Assembly (NCBI GenBank): GCA_027002375.1
Contig: JALWZX010000063.1
Location: 1-11,775, forward strand
From: a candidate division WWE3 bacterium
GTDB taxonomy: Bacteria > Patescibacteriota > WWE3 > 2-01-FULL-39-13
Length of the DNA: 11,775 bases
Direction: 5' to 3'
Both the position numbers and the translations under genes were made by a program. This document shows, one piece after another, positions 1-7,312 of the stretch; the stretch's first letter is position 1; every line of letters begins with the position of its first letter. Below the pieces are notes generated by a model, which did no database searches, had not been told where the DNA came from, and saw nothing but the letters and a program-made list of their open reading frames with translations.

Positions 1-1
1 A

Positions 2-1756
2 GCTCATATAGATCACGGCAAATCGACTTTAGCCGATAGAATGCTAGAAATAACAGGTGTTGTAAAAAAGGCAGAAAAACAAATGCTAGATGATATGGAA
101 CTTGAACAAGAACGTGGTATTACGATAAAACTTAAAGCGGTGCGAATGCCTTTCGAAAAAGATGGTGAAAAATACGAGTTAAATATAATAGATACACCTG
201 GACATGTAGATTTTGGGTATGAGGTCTCTAGGGCTTTGGCCGCTTGTGAAGGTGCTGTTTTGCTTGTTGATGCAACACAAGGTGTACAGGCTCAAACAAT
301 CGTGAATTATGAGAAGGCCAAAGCCCTCAATCTAAAAATAATTCCAGTGTTAAACAAGATTGATCTTGCATCTGCGCAGGTTGAAGAAACGATGTTTCAG
401 TTAATAGACATGGGGTTTAACGAGGATGAGATTTTAATGATTTCTGCTAAGACTGGTAGAGGTGTAAAAGATTTATTAAATGATATTGTAGATAGAATTC
501 CACCACCAAATACTTGTACAAGCCTGACAGATACTTCTAAAGCATTAGTTTTTGACTCGTATTACGATGAATTCAGGGGCGTAATTGCATTTGTCAATGT
601 TGTTAATGGGGAATTCAAAACAAATTCCGAGATAGAATTGTTTGCTAGTAAAACCAAATCCAGAATAGTAGATCTAGGGTATTTATCACCTGGTGAAGTA
701 AAAGAAAAAGTTTTATCTTGTGGTGAAGTAGGATTTATAGCGACAGGGTTAAAAGATATATCAAATGTTAGGGTCGGAGACACTATTTTTGTGCCCAAAG
801 AAGACAAATCCATAGAACCAATATCTGGGTATAAAGAGCCCGTACCAGTAGTGTTTTTAAGTTTCTACCCTGCAGATTCTTCTGATTACCTTAAGCTTCG
901 TGAAGCAATGGAAAAATTAAACTTAAGTGACGCCGCATTTACGTTTCAACCTGAAAGTATCGGTGCTATAGGAAAAGGTTTTAGGTGTGGTTTCTTGGGA
1001 TTACTACATGCAGACATAGTTCAAGAAAGAATAGAAAGAGAGTTTGGAGTTGAAGTTATAACAACCTCACCGTCAGTTAGATATGAAATTGTTACAACAA
1101 AAGGCGTTAAGAAAATAATAAACTCTGCAACTGAATTTCCTGATCCGACGACTCTAAAAGAAGTAAAAGAGCCTTGGGCTAAATTAGATATTTATACAAC
1201 TGCGAAATATATGAGTGCCGTAATGGATCTTTGTAAATCAAGACGAGCAATATACATTGGAACTGACCAGTTTGACGCTACGAGAGTTAGAGTATCTTAT
1301 GAAATTCCCCTAATAGAAATCATTATAGATTTTTATGATAAATTGAAGTCAATCTCATCAGGATATGCGTCAATAGATTATGAGGTTATAGACTATAGAC
1401 CGACAAACGTTGCAAAAATTGACATATTAGTTGCAGGTGATGTGATTGCCCCATTAAGTCAACTTGTTCAGAGAGAAAACGCGCAACAAGAAGGTAAAAG
1501 AATAGTCGCTAAATTAAAAGAATTAATACCAAGGCAGCAGTTTAAGGTATCACTGCAGGCCGCAATAGGTGGTAAGATTATAGCAAGAGAAAATATATCG
1601 CCAGTGCGAAAGGATGTTACAGGGCATTTATATGGTGGTGATGTTACAAGAAAAATGAAGTTATTAGAAAAGCAAAAGAAGGGTAAGAAAAGAATGAAAC
1701 GGTTTGGTAAAGTAGACATTCCACAAAATGTTTTTTGGAAAGTTATGGAAAGATAG
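2..1756 (+). CDS. lepA: Elongation factor 4 (LepA), 5'-truncated
   Basis: Ribosome-associated translational GTPase thought to back-translocate or remodel stalled or initiating ribosomes. The reading frame is open from base 2, before the first ATG at 41, and begins inside the P-loop (AHIDHGKST), so only about a dozen N-terminal residues are missing; 584 residues remain of the usual roughly 600. Counting from the first visible codon, the GTPase motifs are G2 ERGITIK (37-43), G3 DTPGH (64-68), G4 NKID (118-121) and G5 SAK (148-150). GFRCGFLGLLH (about 326-336) and the basic tail ending in FGKVDIPQNVFWKVMER are LepA hallmarks that separate it from EF-G and BipA. Domains II, III, V and the LepA-specific C-terminal domain all appear present. 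It ends in TAG, 22 nt before the GH1 gene on the same strand. Identity is confident. Confidence 0.97.
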   Translation, partial: AHIDHGKSTLADRMLEITGVVKKAEKQMLDDMELEQERGITIKLKAVRMPFEKDGEKYELNIIDTPGHVDFGYEVSRALAACEGAVLLVDATQGVQAQTIVNYEKAKALNLKIIPVLNKIDLASAQVEETMFQLIDMGFNEDEILMISAKTGRGVKDLLNDIVDRIPPPNTCTSLTDTSKALVFDSYYDEFRGVIAFVNVVNGEFKTNSEIELFASKTKSRIVDLGYLSPGEVKEKVLSCGEVGFIATGLKDISNVRVGDTIFVPKEDKSIEPISGYKEPVPVVFLSFYPADSSDYLKLREAMEKLNLSDAAFTFQPESIGAIGKGFRCGFLGLLHADIVQERIEREFGVEVITTSPSVRYEIVTTKGVKKIINSATEFPDPTTLKEVKEPWAKLDIYTTAKYMSAVMDLCKSRRAIYIGTDQFDATRVRVSYEIPLIEIIIDFYDKLKSISSGYASIDYEVIDYRPTNVAKIDILVAGDVIAPLSQLVQRENAQQEGKRIVAKLKELIPRQQFKVSLQAAIGGKIIARENISPVRKDVTGHLYGGDVTRKMKLLEKQKKGKKRMKRFGKVDIPQNVFWKVMER

Positions 1757-1766
1757 AAAATTTAGT

Positions 1767-1772
1767 TAAAAA
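1767..1772 (+). promoter_or_regulatory. Weak -10-like element before the GH1 gene
   Basis: TAAAAA lies exactly 6 nt before the GH1 ATG, the same spacing as the stronger -10 boxes before other genes here. It matches only 4 of 6 consensus positions, and no -35 or extended -10 is visible. The gene also has no Shine-Dalgarno sequence, so either this weak promoter gives a leaderless transcript or the gene is read from lepA without a recognisable ribosome site. Confidence 0.2.
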
Positions 1773-1778
1773 CCGTAA

Positions 1779-2978
1779 ATGAATGAACAAGACACTTTAT
1801 TAAGCTATAAATTCCCAACAAATTTTATATGGGGAACTGCAACAAGTGCTCATCAAACTGAGGGGAACAATACAAATTCAGACTGGTGGCGCTGGGAGCA
1901 AAAAAAAGATTATGAAAAAAATGACAGAAAATGGCCGTTAGAACCATCTGGTATTGCTGATGATTCTTACAACCGATACGAAAAAGACTTTGACTTGGCA
2001 AAAGAACTAAATAACAACGCAATTCGAATATCAATAGAATGGGCAAGAATTGAGCCGAAAGAAGGTGAGTTTGATAAAAAAGAAATTGAGCACTATCGAA
2101 AAGTGCTTAAAGCCGCAAGAAGCAAAAACTTAAAAACCTTTGTAACATTGCATCATTTTACAAACCCAATATGGTTTGCTGATTTAGGAGCATTTGCGAA
2201 TTCACAATCAAAAAAATATTTTTCAAGATATGCCAAAAAAGTTGCAGAAGAGCTAGGCGATTTAATTGACGTGTTTTACACAATAAATGAGCCACAAGTA
2301 TATGCAATGATGTCTTATCTACGGGGAATTTGGTACCCTGCTAAAAGAAACCCGTTCTTGTTCATGTACGTACAACGAAATATGATGAGAGCACATAAGA
2401 AGGCCTATGTGGAAATCAAAACAGTAAACCCAGAATATCAGGTTGGAGTTGTAAAAAACATTGTATGGTACGAAGCAGAGAAACACATTTGGGACAAAGC
2501 CTATGCAAAATTTTTAAATTTCGTTGGTGCAGATTTTTTCTTGTTACCTGTAAAAAAACACTTAGATACAATCGGCTTAAACTTTTATTTCACAACTTAT
2601 CTTAACAACTTTAAAACAGATAACCCCGATGATTTCAATTCAGATTTGGGTTGGTATATAGATGCAAAAGGTTTAGAAAATGTGTTATTGACATTGCGAA
2701 AATTTAATTTACCAATTTACATTACAGAAAATGGTTGTGCAGATTCATCAGACAGAATAAGGATTAAGTTTATAAAAGATATGTTAGAAGCTTCAGGTAG
2801 AGTATTAGATCAAGGCGTTGATTTGAGAGGTTATTTTCATTGGTCTCTAATTGATAATTACGAATGGCATGAAGGTTATTGGCCTAGATTTGGTTTGGTG
2901 GAAATCGACCGAAATAATAACCTAAAGCGAATTCCACGAAAGTCGTATTACTTTTATAAAGAGGTTTGTAGTGTTTAA
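1779..2978 (+). CDS. Glycoside hydrolase family 1, beta-glucosidase-like
   Basis: Retaining beta-glycosidase (399 aa) with a TIM-barrel fold, expected to release a terminal beta-linked sugar (glucose, galactose or a 6-phospho-sugar; the sequence does not settle which). Visible family residues: N-terminal NFIWGTATSAHQTEG with the sugar-binding Gln26; TLHHFTNP with His126; acid/base Glu171 in TINEP; nucleophile Glu317 in YITENG; and the glycone-site segment HWSLIDNYEW (354-363) followed by RFGLVEID. There is no signal peptide or membrane segment, so it should act in the cytoplasm on an imported or internally made glycoside. It is shorter than the usual 440-480 residues; the shortening falls in the middle (about 225-265), between the acid/base and the conserved GLNFY strand. 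The start follows the lepA stop by 22 nt. Family assignment is firm, substrate unknown. Confidence 0.95.
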   Translation: MNEQDTLLSYKFPTNFIWGTATSAHQTEGNNTNSDWWRWEQKKDYEKNDRKWPLEPSGIADDSYNRYEKDFDLAKELNNNAIRISIEWARIEPKEGEFDKKEIEHYRKVLKAARSKNLKTFVTLHHFTNPIWFADLGAFANSQSKKYFSRYAKKVAEELGDLIDVFYTINEPQVYAMMSYLRGIWYPAKRNPFLFMYVQRNMMRAHKKAYVEIKTVNPEYQVGVVKNIVWYEAEKHIWDKAYAKFLNFVGADFFLLPVKKHLDTIGLNFYFTTYLNNFKTDNPDDFNSDLGWYIDAKGLENVLLTLRKFNLPIYITENGCADSSDRIRIKFIKDMLEASGRVLDQGVDLRGYFHWSLIDNYEWHEGYWPRFGLVEIDRNNNLKRIPRKSYYFYKEVCSV

Positions 2979-3014
2979 TTATTTGGATGTTAGATTAGTA
3001 TTATCAAAATAATG

Positions 3015-4187
3015 TTAGGTTGATTTTTGTGAGGTAGTATTTTTTTTCAGCACTTTTTTAATTGCTGTTAATTGTACTCTTTCAGATTTTTCTAGATATG
3101 CCCAACGCTGTAGATCCCCTTCTTCTTTTTCCATTTCTTTACGAAGACTGGTTCTCTGTGCCTCCATTTTTTTAAGTCGGCCTTTAAGTGATCCAATGGT
3201 AGCAGTTAATTCTTTCTCTTGTACTACGTGCGATTCCCATGATTCTCTAGCCAGGTTACGATTTGCTCGTGCGCCTTCAAGTGATCTTTTTTGTTCTTCA
3301 ATTACTTCCTCAGGGCTTCTACCATTTAGTAAATGTCTTATTAAGTTTTCGCCGTGAAGTGGTATGTTAGTTTTTACGCTATCGGGGTCTTGTTTATATG
3401 CTTCTATAAGTTCTTTTGCTGTTTTTTCACTTTCTTTCAGAAATATATCTAATAATTGCGCGGTGTAGGTAGCCGAATCAGGATCAGTAATCGCAAGTCT
3501 CTTAGGTCCTCCAGAAGTTGCATCTTCAAGCTGTCTCGTCTCAAAAATGTCTACTTCTAGTAATTGGATTTGATTACCGCCTGTTACAGCATAATGAATA
3601 TGATTAAGTGCTATACCTGAACGAGCTAGTTCTGGATGTTGGAGCTTAATTTGTTTTACTATATGGCTTGTTACTGCTTTTACATTTATGGCTTGTTCAT
3701 CTGGTGTATCTGTTTCTGCTGATTTTGGGAATATATGTATATGAAGGTTGTCTTTGTCATCCATTATAATTGATAATTCACCAACACCTTCCATTTTTGC
3801 CACAAAATGTGACAATGAGTCTTTATTTCGTCTGTGCCCTATTAGCTCAATGTGTTTTTTTTGTTGCTTATCGTCAATATCTATAAGTTTAATTTTTTCT
3901 TCTAAATCTTCAGTTTCTTCTTCTGTTCTGTCATCTGGTAATGTTATTCCGTGTGATCTGGTTTTAGCTGGCTGAGTTTCTATGGCATGTTTTATATCTC
4001 GAATAAATGTTGCAGCCTGTGTGTGAATCCTTTCAATTTTTTCTACTGTGTCAGGACCTAATGACTGTTCTGGATGCAATAATATCGGTCTAAAGACCCC
4101 ACCTATATCAAAATCGTCACTACTAGGCTGGTTTGAATTCTCAGGAAGTGTAGGTAAACCTGGGATAATAGATTGTGCTTGTGTCAT
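3015..4187 (-). CDS. Hypothetical 390-aa protein with C-terminal coiled coil
   Basis: I do not recognise this protein. It has no signal peptide or hydrophobic segment and should be soluble. The first 45 residues are Pro/Ser/Gln-rich and probably disordered. A short charged helix follows (about 80-115), then a mixed alpha/beta part (about 125-240) with strand-like segments such as ELSIIMDDKDNLHIHIFP and IQLLEVDIFE. Residues about 293-380 are a long Glu/Lys/Arg-rich heptad-like helix, probably a coiled coil for self-association or partner binding. The start is supported by a near-ideal extended -10 placed 6 nt before the ATG. It lies 79 nt downstream of RNase J on the same strand and converges on the GH1 gene with a 36-nt gap. 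By eye it is somewhat less AT-rich than its neighbours. The uninterrupted long frame with its own promoter argues for a real gene. Confidence 0.8.
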   Translation of the reverse strand: MTQAQSIIPGLPTLPENSNQPSSDDFDIGGVFRPILLHPEQSLGPDTVEKIERIHTQAATFIRDIKHAIETQPAKTRSHGITLPDDRTEEETEDLEEKIKLIDIDDKQQKKHIELIGHRRNKDSLSHFVAKMEGVGELSIIMDDKDNLHIHIFPKSAETDTPDEQAINVKAVTSHIVKQIKLQHPELARSGIALNHIHYAVTGGNQIQLLEVDIFETRQLEDATSGGPKRLAITDPDSATYTAQLLDIFLKESEKTAKELIEAYKQDPDSVKTNIPLHGENLIRHLLNGRSPEEVIEEQKRSLEGARANRNLARESWESHVVQEKELTATIGSLKGRLKKMEAQRTSLRKEMEKEEGDLQRWAYLEKSERVQLTAIKKVLKKNTTSQKST

Positions 4188-4193
4188 GTTTAA

Positions 4194-4202
4194 ATTATAC
4201 CA
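4194..4202 (-). promoter_or_regulatory. Extended -10 promoter of the 390-aa gene
   Basis: On the minus strand TGG-TATAAT is followed by 6 nt and then the ATG at 4187, so transcription would begin at about the start codon. A convincing -35 is absent, which fits an extended -10 promoter. A small inverted repeat (CATAAA-CT-TTTATG, 4201-4214) lies just upstream in the spacer region and could be an operator, or chance in AT-rich DNA. Confidence 0.6.
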
Positions 4203-4266
4203 TAAACTTTTATGTATTTATAAATTTGTAAGGTCTAAGCTAAGTGCGACAAAAACCGATTGAAAA

Positions 4267-6069
4267 TTACTCCAACAAACTCACAAAAACTAATGGCTCC
4301 CTGCCAGTTTTTTTCATAAAATATTTGCTTAATGTTCTCTCAATTTTTTGCTCAATTACCTTTTTATCTAATCCACCTTTTTTAGACTTTTTGTCTTTTG
4401 CTATTTCTTGAGATTCTTTTCTCAATTCTTTTAATCTGTTTTTAACTACCGTTTCTGCTTCTTGTAATAAATCTTTTGACATTTTTTCAAACACAAATCC
4501 TTTAGTAATTATGCTTATTTTTTCACCAACTATAGGAACAACAACTATTCCGCCAGTGCCCATTTGAATTCTTTCACTTAATATATTTGCTCCTACATCG
4601 CCAACTAGACTTCCATCTACATAGACGTCTCTGAGTTTCAACTGCTCTCCAACACGTGCTTTGCCGTTTTCAAAAATTACTGGTTGTCCGTCTAAAAGTT
4701 GAAAGACTGAATTTTTATCAAACCCTTGTTCTTGCATCAAATTCGCATACGCACGCATATGCTTTATATTTCCACCAATAGGTATAAAATATTTTGGTTT
4801 TACAATTTGGGCTAACAATGTTAAATCACCTCTAATACCATGGCCTGAAACATGTAAATTATCTTGAATTTCTGAGTAATAAACTGTTGCACCGCGAGAA
4901 TATAATTGATCTATTAAAGCATTAACCAACATTACTGAAGTGGGTATTGGGTCTGCTGAAAAGATTATTACCGCATCATCTTCTAACGCTATGTATTTAT
5001 GGTCATCGTAAGCAACTCGTGCCAGCCCTGCATTTCTTTGTCCATAACTACCTGTAATGATGTAGGTTAGTTCACTTTGGTTGTATTTATATGCCTTGTT
5101 TTCATCTACAAAATTTTCTTCGAGGAAATCAATGTAGCCTTCTGCTCTAGCAACCTCTATTGTGTTTCGTAACGACCTGCCACTTATCACAACTTTTCTA
5201 CCATATTTTAATGAAGCTTCGATCGCTTGATAGATTCTAGAAATGTTAGATGAAACTGTTGTAATAAATACTTGTTTTCCTTTTTCTTTTTCTAAAATTT
5301 CTTCAAATGCTTTTTGAATATATTTTTCTGATGTTGCGTAACCGTCTGACGTAGAGCCGAGACAATCAGATAACAAAGCTAAAACACCTTCTTTTGGCTC
5401 ACTTGCAAACTTTGCCGCTTTTTGAACTTCAAAAGGCTTATCCATAACTGGAGTCCAGTCAAATTTGAAATCGGTGTTATGAAAAATACGACCTTGAGGT
5501 GTGTCAATTGCAAATCCAAGTGTATCGGGAATTGAGTGGTTTACCCTAAATGGGTGTAATACAAATCTACCCAGCCTAAAAGATTGATCAGGGTTGATTT
5601 CCCTTATATTAACATTATCAATATCAGTATATTCTTCTAGCGCTTTTTCGATCAACTTTTTAACAAACGGCATGGCATAAATATCAAATTTATGTTCGCG
5701 TAATAAATAAGGCAAAGAACTTCTATGATCTTCATGACCATGTGTAATAACGATGCCACGAACTCTATCGCGATTATTCAAAATGTAACTAAAGTCAGGG
5801 ATTATAATGTCGACGCCTGGTGTTTCAAGATCAGGAAACCCAATGCCACAGTCTATAACGATAATGTCATTACCACTTTCGTAGATATACATATTTTTTT
5901 GAACTGTTGTTGTACCACCAATTGGAATGATTTTTAGTGGATCTTTATTGACGTCAAACTTAGAGTTAACAGTTTTGGTGTCTTTATGTGTTTGATTTTT
6001 GTTTTGTGATAAAAATTTTTGTTGTTGGTTCTTTTGTGAATTTTCACTTTGTTTTCCATTGTTTTTCAT
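4267..6069 (-). CDS. rnj: Ribonuclease J (metallo-beta-lactamase/beta-CASP)
   Basis: Zinc-dependent 5'-3' exonuclease/endonuclease of mRNA decay and rRNA processing, cytosolic. With the start chosen here it is 600 aa. Residues 1 to about 42 are Lys/Asn/Gln-rich and probably disordered. The metallo-beta-lactamase core carries THGHEDH (His110, His112, Asp114, His115), His178 in VNHSIPD and Asp200 in HNTDF. The beta-CASP insert includes GRSLRN and ITGSYGQRN. NLHVSGHG (405-411) is the RNase J phosphate-binding/motif B region, and a C-terminal domain follows. Where most family members have P-(V/I)-H-G-E (motif C, a zinc ligand), this protein has IPIGGN (429-434): the His is Gly. The frame is open to an ATG at 6117, but I prefer the ATG at 6069, because a consensus extended -10 sits 6 nt before it and the extra 16 residues overlap the divergent promoters. 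Ends in TAA. Confidence 0.93.
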   Translation of the reverse strand: MKNNGKQSENSQKNQQQKFLSQNKNQTHKDTKTVNSKFDVNKDPLKIIPIGGTTTVQKNMYIYESGNDIIVIDCGIGFPDLETPGVDIIIPDFSYILNNRDRVRGIVITHGHEDHRSSLPYLLREHKFDIYAMPFVKKLIEKALEEYTDIDNVNIREINPDQSFRLGRFVLHPFRVNHSIPDTLGFAIDTPQGRIFHNTDFKFDWTPVMDKPFEVQKAAKFASEPKEGVLALLSDCLGSTSDGYATSEKYIQKAFEEILEKEKGKQVFITTVSSNISRIYQAIEASLKYGRKVVISGRSLRNTIEVARAEGYIDFLEENFVDENKAYKYNQSELTYIITGSYGQRNAGLARVAYDDHKYIALEDDAVIIFSADPIPTSVMLVNALIDQLYSRGATVYYSEIQDNLHVSGHGIRGDLTLLAQIVKPKYFIPIGGNIKHMRAYANLMQEQGFDKNSVFQLLDGQPVIFENGKARVGEQLKLRDVYVDGSLVGDVGANILSERIQMGTGGIVVVPIVGEKISIITKGFVFEKMSKDLLQEAETVVKNRLKELRKESQEIAKDKKSKKGGLDKKVIEQKIERTLSKYFMKKTGREPLVFVSLLE

Positions 6070-6075
6070 AGGGTG

Positions 6076-6084
6076 ATTATAACA
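6076..6084 (-). promoter_or_regulatory. Extended -10 promoter of RNase J
   Basis: On the minus strand TGT-TATAAT is followed by 6 nt (caccct) and the ATG at 6069, predicting a leaderless mRNA. This is the main reason for rejecting the longer start at 6117. No good -35 lies at 16-18 nt; a TTGTCA is present only 12 nt upstream. Confidence 0.6.
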
Positions 6085-6092
6085 TAAAGTAA

Positions 6093-6120
6093 TTGACAAC
6101 CATTTACTATAATTCATAAT
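6093..6120 (+). promoter_or_regulatory. -35/-10 promoter of the 164-aa gene
   Basis: A perfect TTGACA (6093-6098), a 16-nt spacer and CATAAT (6115-6120) precede the ATG at 6127 by 6 nt, again predicting a leaderless transcript. This is the only promoter here with a consensus -35, and it lacks the TGn extension, consistent with the two elements substituting for each other. The -10 is embedded in an inverted repeat, ATAATT-CAT-AATTAT (6109-6123). Its -35 lies only 9-22 bp from the RNase J promoter on the opposite strand, so the two may compete for polymerase. Confidence 0.6.
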
Positions 6121-6126
6121 TATTGT

Positions 6127-6621
6127 ATGAGTTTATATCTAAAGTCACTAGAGCCGTGCGAATATGCTGTTTCTGACGATGTGTGGCGTAGTATTGAGAG
6201 CACTCTTAGTGGGTTGACAGCAGGTCGGATGCCACGTAAATATGTAGCACTTGCAAAAGTTGAGGGTGGTAGGGTGATAAATATTGCTTTTGCAGTTGGG
6301 AAACCGATACTAAATAAAAATTTTAGTACAGATTCCACTGCTGAGAAGCATCGCGATCTAGTAGAAAAAGTCTGCAATGAACGAGGAATACCTATTAGAG
6401 ATGCTAGGTCAGATTATGATCCTCCGTATCCTACTGATGAATCAGGTTGGCAATTTTTAAGTATGGGGGAACTTGTTTTACTAGAATCTGAAGGTAAAAT
6501 AAGTGCAACTTTTAGTGGGGAATCTAGTCAATATGATTTTGGCACCGATAGAACTTTCATTTCAGAACTTAATGATGAATTACCAAATATAGATATAAGA
6601 TTTGATGAAAAGAGATTATAA
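6127..6621 (+). CDS. Hypothetical 164-aa protein, divergent from RNase J
   Basis: I do not recognise this protein. It is acidic, especially toward the C-terminus, with no signal peptide or membrane helix, so probably cytosolic. Visible pieces: a predicted helix with DDVWRSIESTL (17-27), a basic turn GRMPRKYVALAKVEGG, a hydrophobic strand VINIAFAVGKPIL (50-62), a helix AEKHRDLVEKVCNERG (72-87), and an Asp/Tyr/Pro-rich loop SDYDPPYPTDESGWQF (95-110) before SMGELVLLESEG. The pattern suggests one compact alpha/beta domain. Two cysteines (11 and 83) are not in a metal motif. The strong promoter with the ATG 6 nt beyond the -10 supports both the gene and the start. The minus-strand frame across its 5' half is a shadow. 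It converges on the glycosylase gene with only 8 nt between stop codons, leaving no room for a conventional terminator. Confidence 0.78.
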   Translation: MSLYLKSLEPCEYAVSDDVWRSIESTLSGLTAGRMPRKYVALAKVEGGRVINIAFAVGKPILNKNFSTDSTAEKHRDLVEKVCNERGIPIRDARSDYDPPYPTDESGWQFLSMGELVLLESEGKISATFSGESSQYDFGTDRTFISELNDELPNIDIRFDEKRL

Positions 6622-6629
6622 GATTTAGA

Positions 6630-7274
6630 TTACTTTAACAATTCATATTGAGCATTGTTTTCGTTATTTTGGTCTTTGGCTTCAATTTCGCCACTTTCAA
6701 CTTTTTTTACAATCTCTGGTAACCTTAAAAAGTCTAAAATTAAGGTTTTCTTTACTGTTCCATTTCGTAATGCTGCTGCTGGGTGATACAAGGGGTATAG
6801 CACATAGTTGGGCATTATGACTTCTACTCCATGAGAGGCCGAAATTTTAGCATTTGGCAAGAAGTAATTCATTGCATATCTGCCAAGGGTTGCTATTACT
6901 TTTGGTTGAATTATTTCAATTTGTTTTTTCAAAAACGGTTGGCAGGCTAAAATTTCGGCCTCAGTTGGATCACGATTTTCTGGTGGTCTATGTTTTACAA
7001 TATTTGTAATGTAAATATCTTTTCGTGCCAAATTTATTTGATGCAATAAAAAGTCTAGTAATTTACCCGCTCTTCCAACAAACGGTATTCCATCTCTGTC
7101 TTCGTAAAATCCAGGTGCTTCTCCTATAAACATTATGTCTGCATTGTAGTGTCCATCGCCTGGTACGGCTTGAGTTGCAGTTTTGCAGAGTCCACATTTC
7201 TGGCATGATTTAATTTCTGAGGCTAATTTTTCTAAAAATTTCTTTTTATCTTTTGGTTTTAAATCTTTGTTCAT
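6630..7274 (-). CDS. Family-4 uracil-DNA glycosylase (Fe-S type)
   Basis: Base-excision repair enzyme (214 aa) that removes uracil from DNA. Family-4 motifs are clear: motif 1 GEAPGFYEDRDGIPFVGRAG (51-70), TNIVKHRPPENRDP (90-103), ATLGRYAM after the conserved IIQPKVI, and motif 2 in YHPAAALRNG. Family-4 enzymes carry a [4Fe-4S] cluster held by a CxxC pair, a Cys in the NxVKCRPP motif, and a Cys about 16 residues later. Here Cys24, Cys27 and Cys111 are present, but the third position is His95; an additional Cys30 makes the N-terminal motif CxxCxxC. The cluster may use His95 or Cys30. The acidic tail (EAKDQNNENN) after about 190 looks disordered. The start is supported by a -10 box 7 nt before the ATG. 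Divergent from recF, converging with the 164-aa gene. Confidence 0.93.
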   Translation of the reverse strand: MNKDLKPKDKKKFLEKLASEIKSCQKCGLCKTATQAVPGDGHYNADIMFIGEAPGFYEDRDGIPFVGRAGKLLDFLLHQINLARKDIYITNIVKHRPPENRDPTEAEILACQPFLKKQIEIIQPKVIATLGRYAMNYFLPNAKISASHGVEVIMPNYVLYPLYHPAAALRNGTVKKTLILDFLRLPEIVKKVESGEIEAKDQNNENNAQYELLK

Positions 7275-7281
7275 TTGTTAA

Positions 7282-7290
7282 ATTGTAGCA
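7282..7290 (-). promoter_or_regulatory. Extended -10 promoter of the uracil-DNA glycosylase
   Basis: On the minus strand TGC-TACAAT is followed by 7 nt and the ATG at 7274. It has the same extended -10 and near-zero leader as the RNase J and 390-aa genes. It stands back to back with a TATAAA (7300-7305) on the plus strand, 12 bp away. Confidence 0.55.
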
Positions 7291-7299
7291 TTTTGTTAG

Positions 7300-7305
7300 T
7301 ATAAA
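7300..7305 (+). promoter_or_regulatory. Possible -10 box of the recF leader ORF
   Basis: TATAAA lies 7 nt before the ATG at 7313, matching the -10-to-ATG spacing elsewhere in the window. There is no TGn extension, and the nearest -35 candidate (TTGTTA, 7275-7280) has a 19-nt spacer. A second candidate further down, TGT-TAATAT (7357-7365), could instead drive recF directly with a leader of about 24 nt. Confidence 0.35.
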
Positions 7306-7312
7306 AGTGAGT

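Noticed and set aside
2210..2224. AAAAATATTTTT palindrome in the GH1 gene
   Set aside because: A simple A/T run encoding Lys-Lys-Tyr-Phe; expected by chance in this composition.
2978..3013. ATTATTT/AAATAAT as a bidirectional terminator between GH1 and the 390-aa gene
   Set aside because: Seven A/T pairs with a 22-nt loop and no T-run; such matches are common in AT-rich DNA.
6070..6117. Longer RNase J start at 6117
   Set aside because: It would place a consensus extended -10 inside the coding region, and the extra 16 residues do not resemble an RNase J N-terminus.
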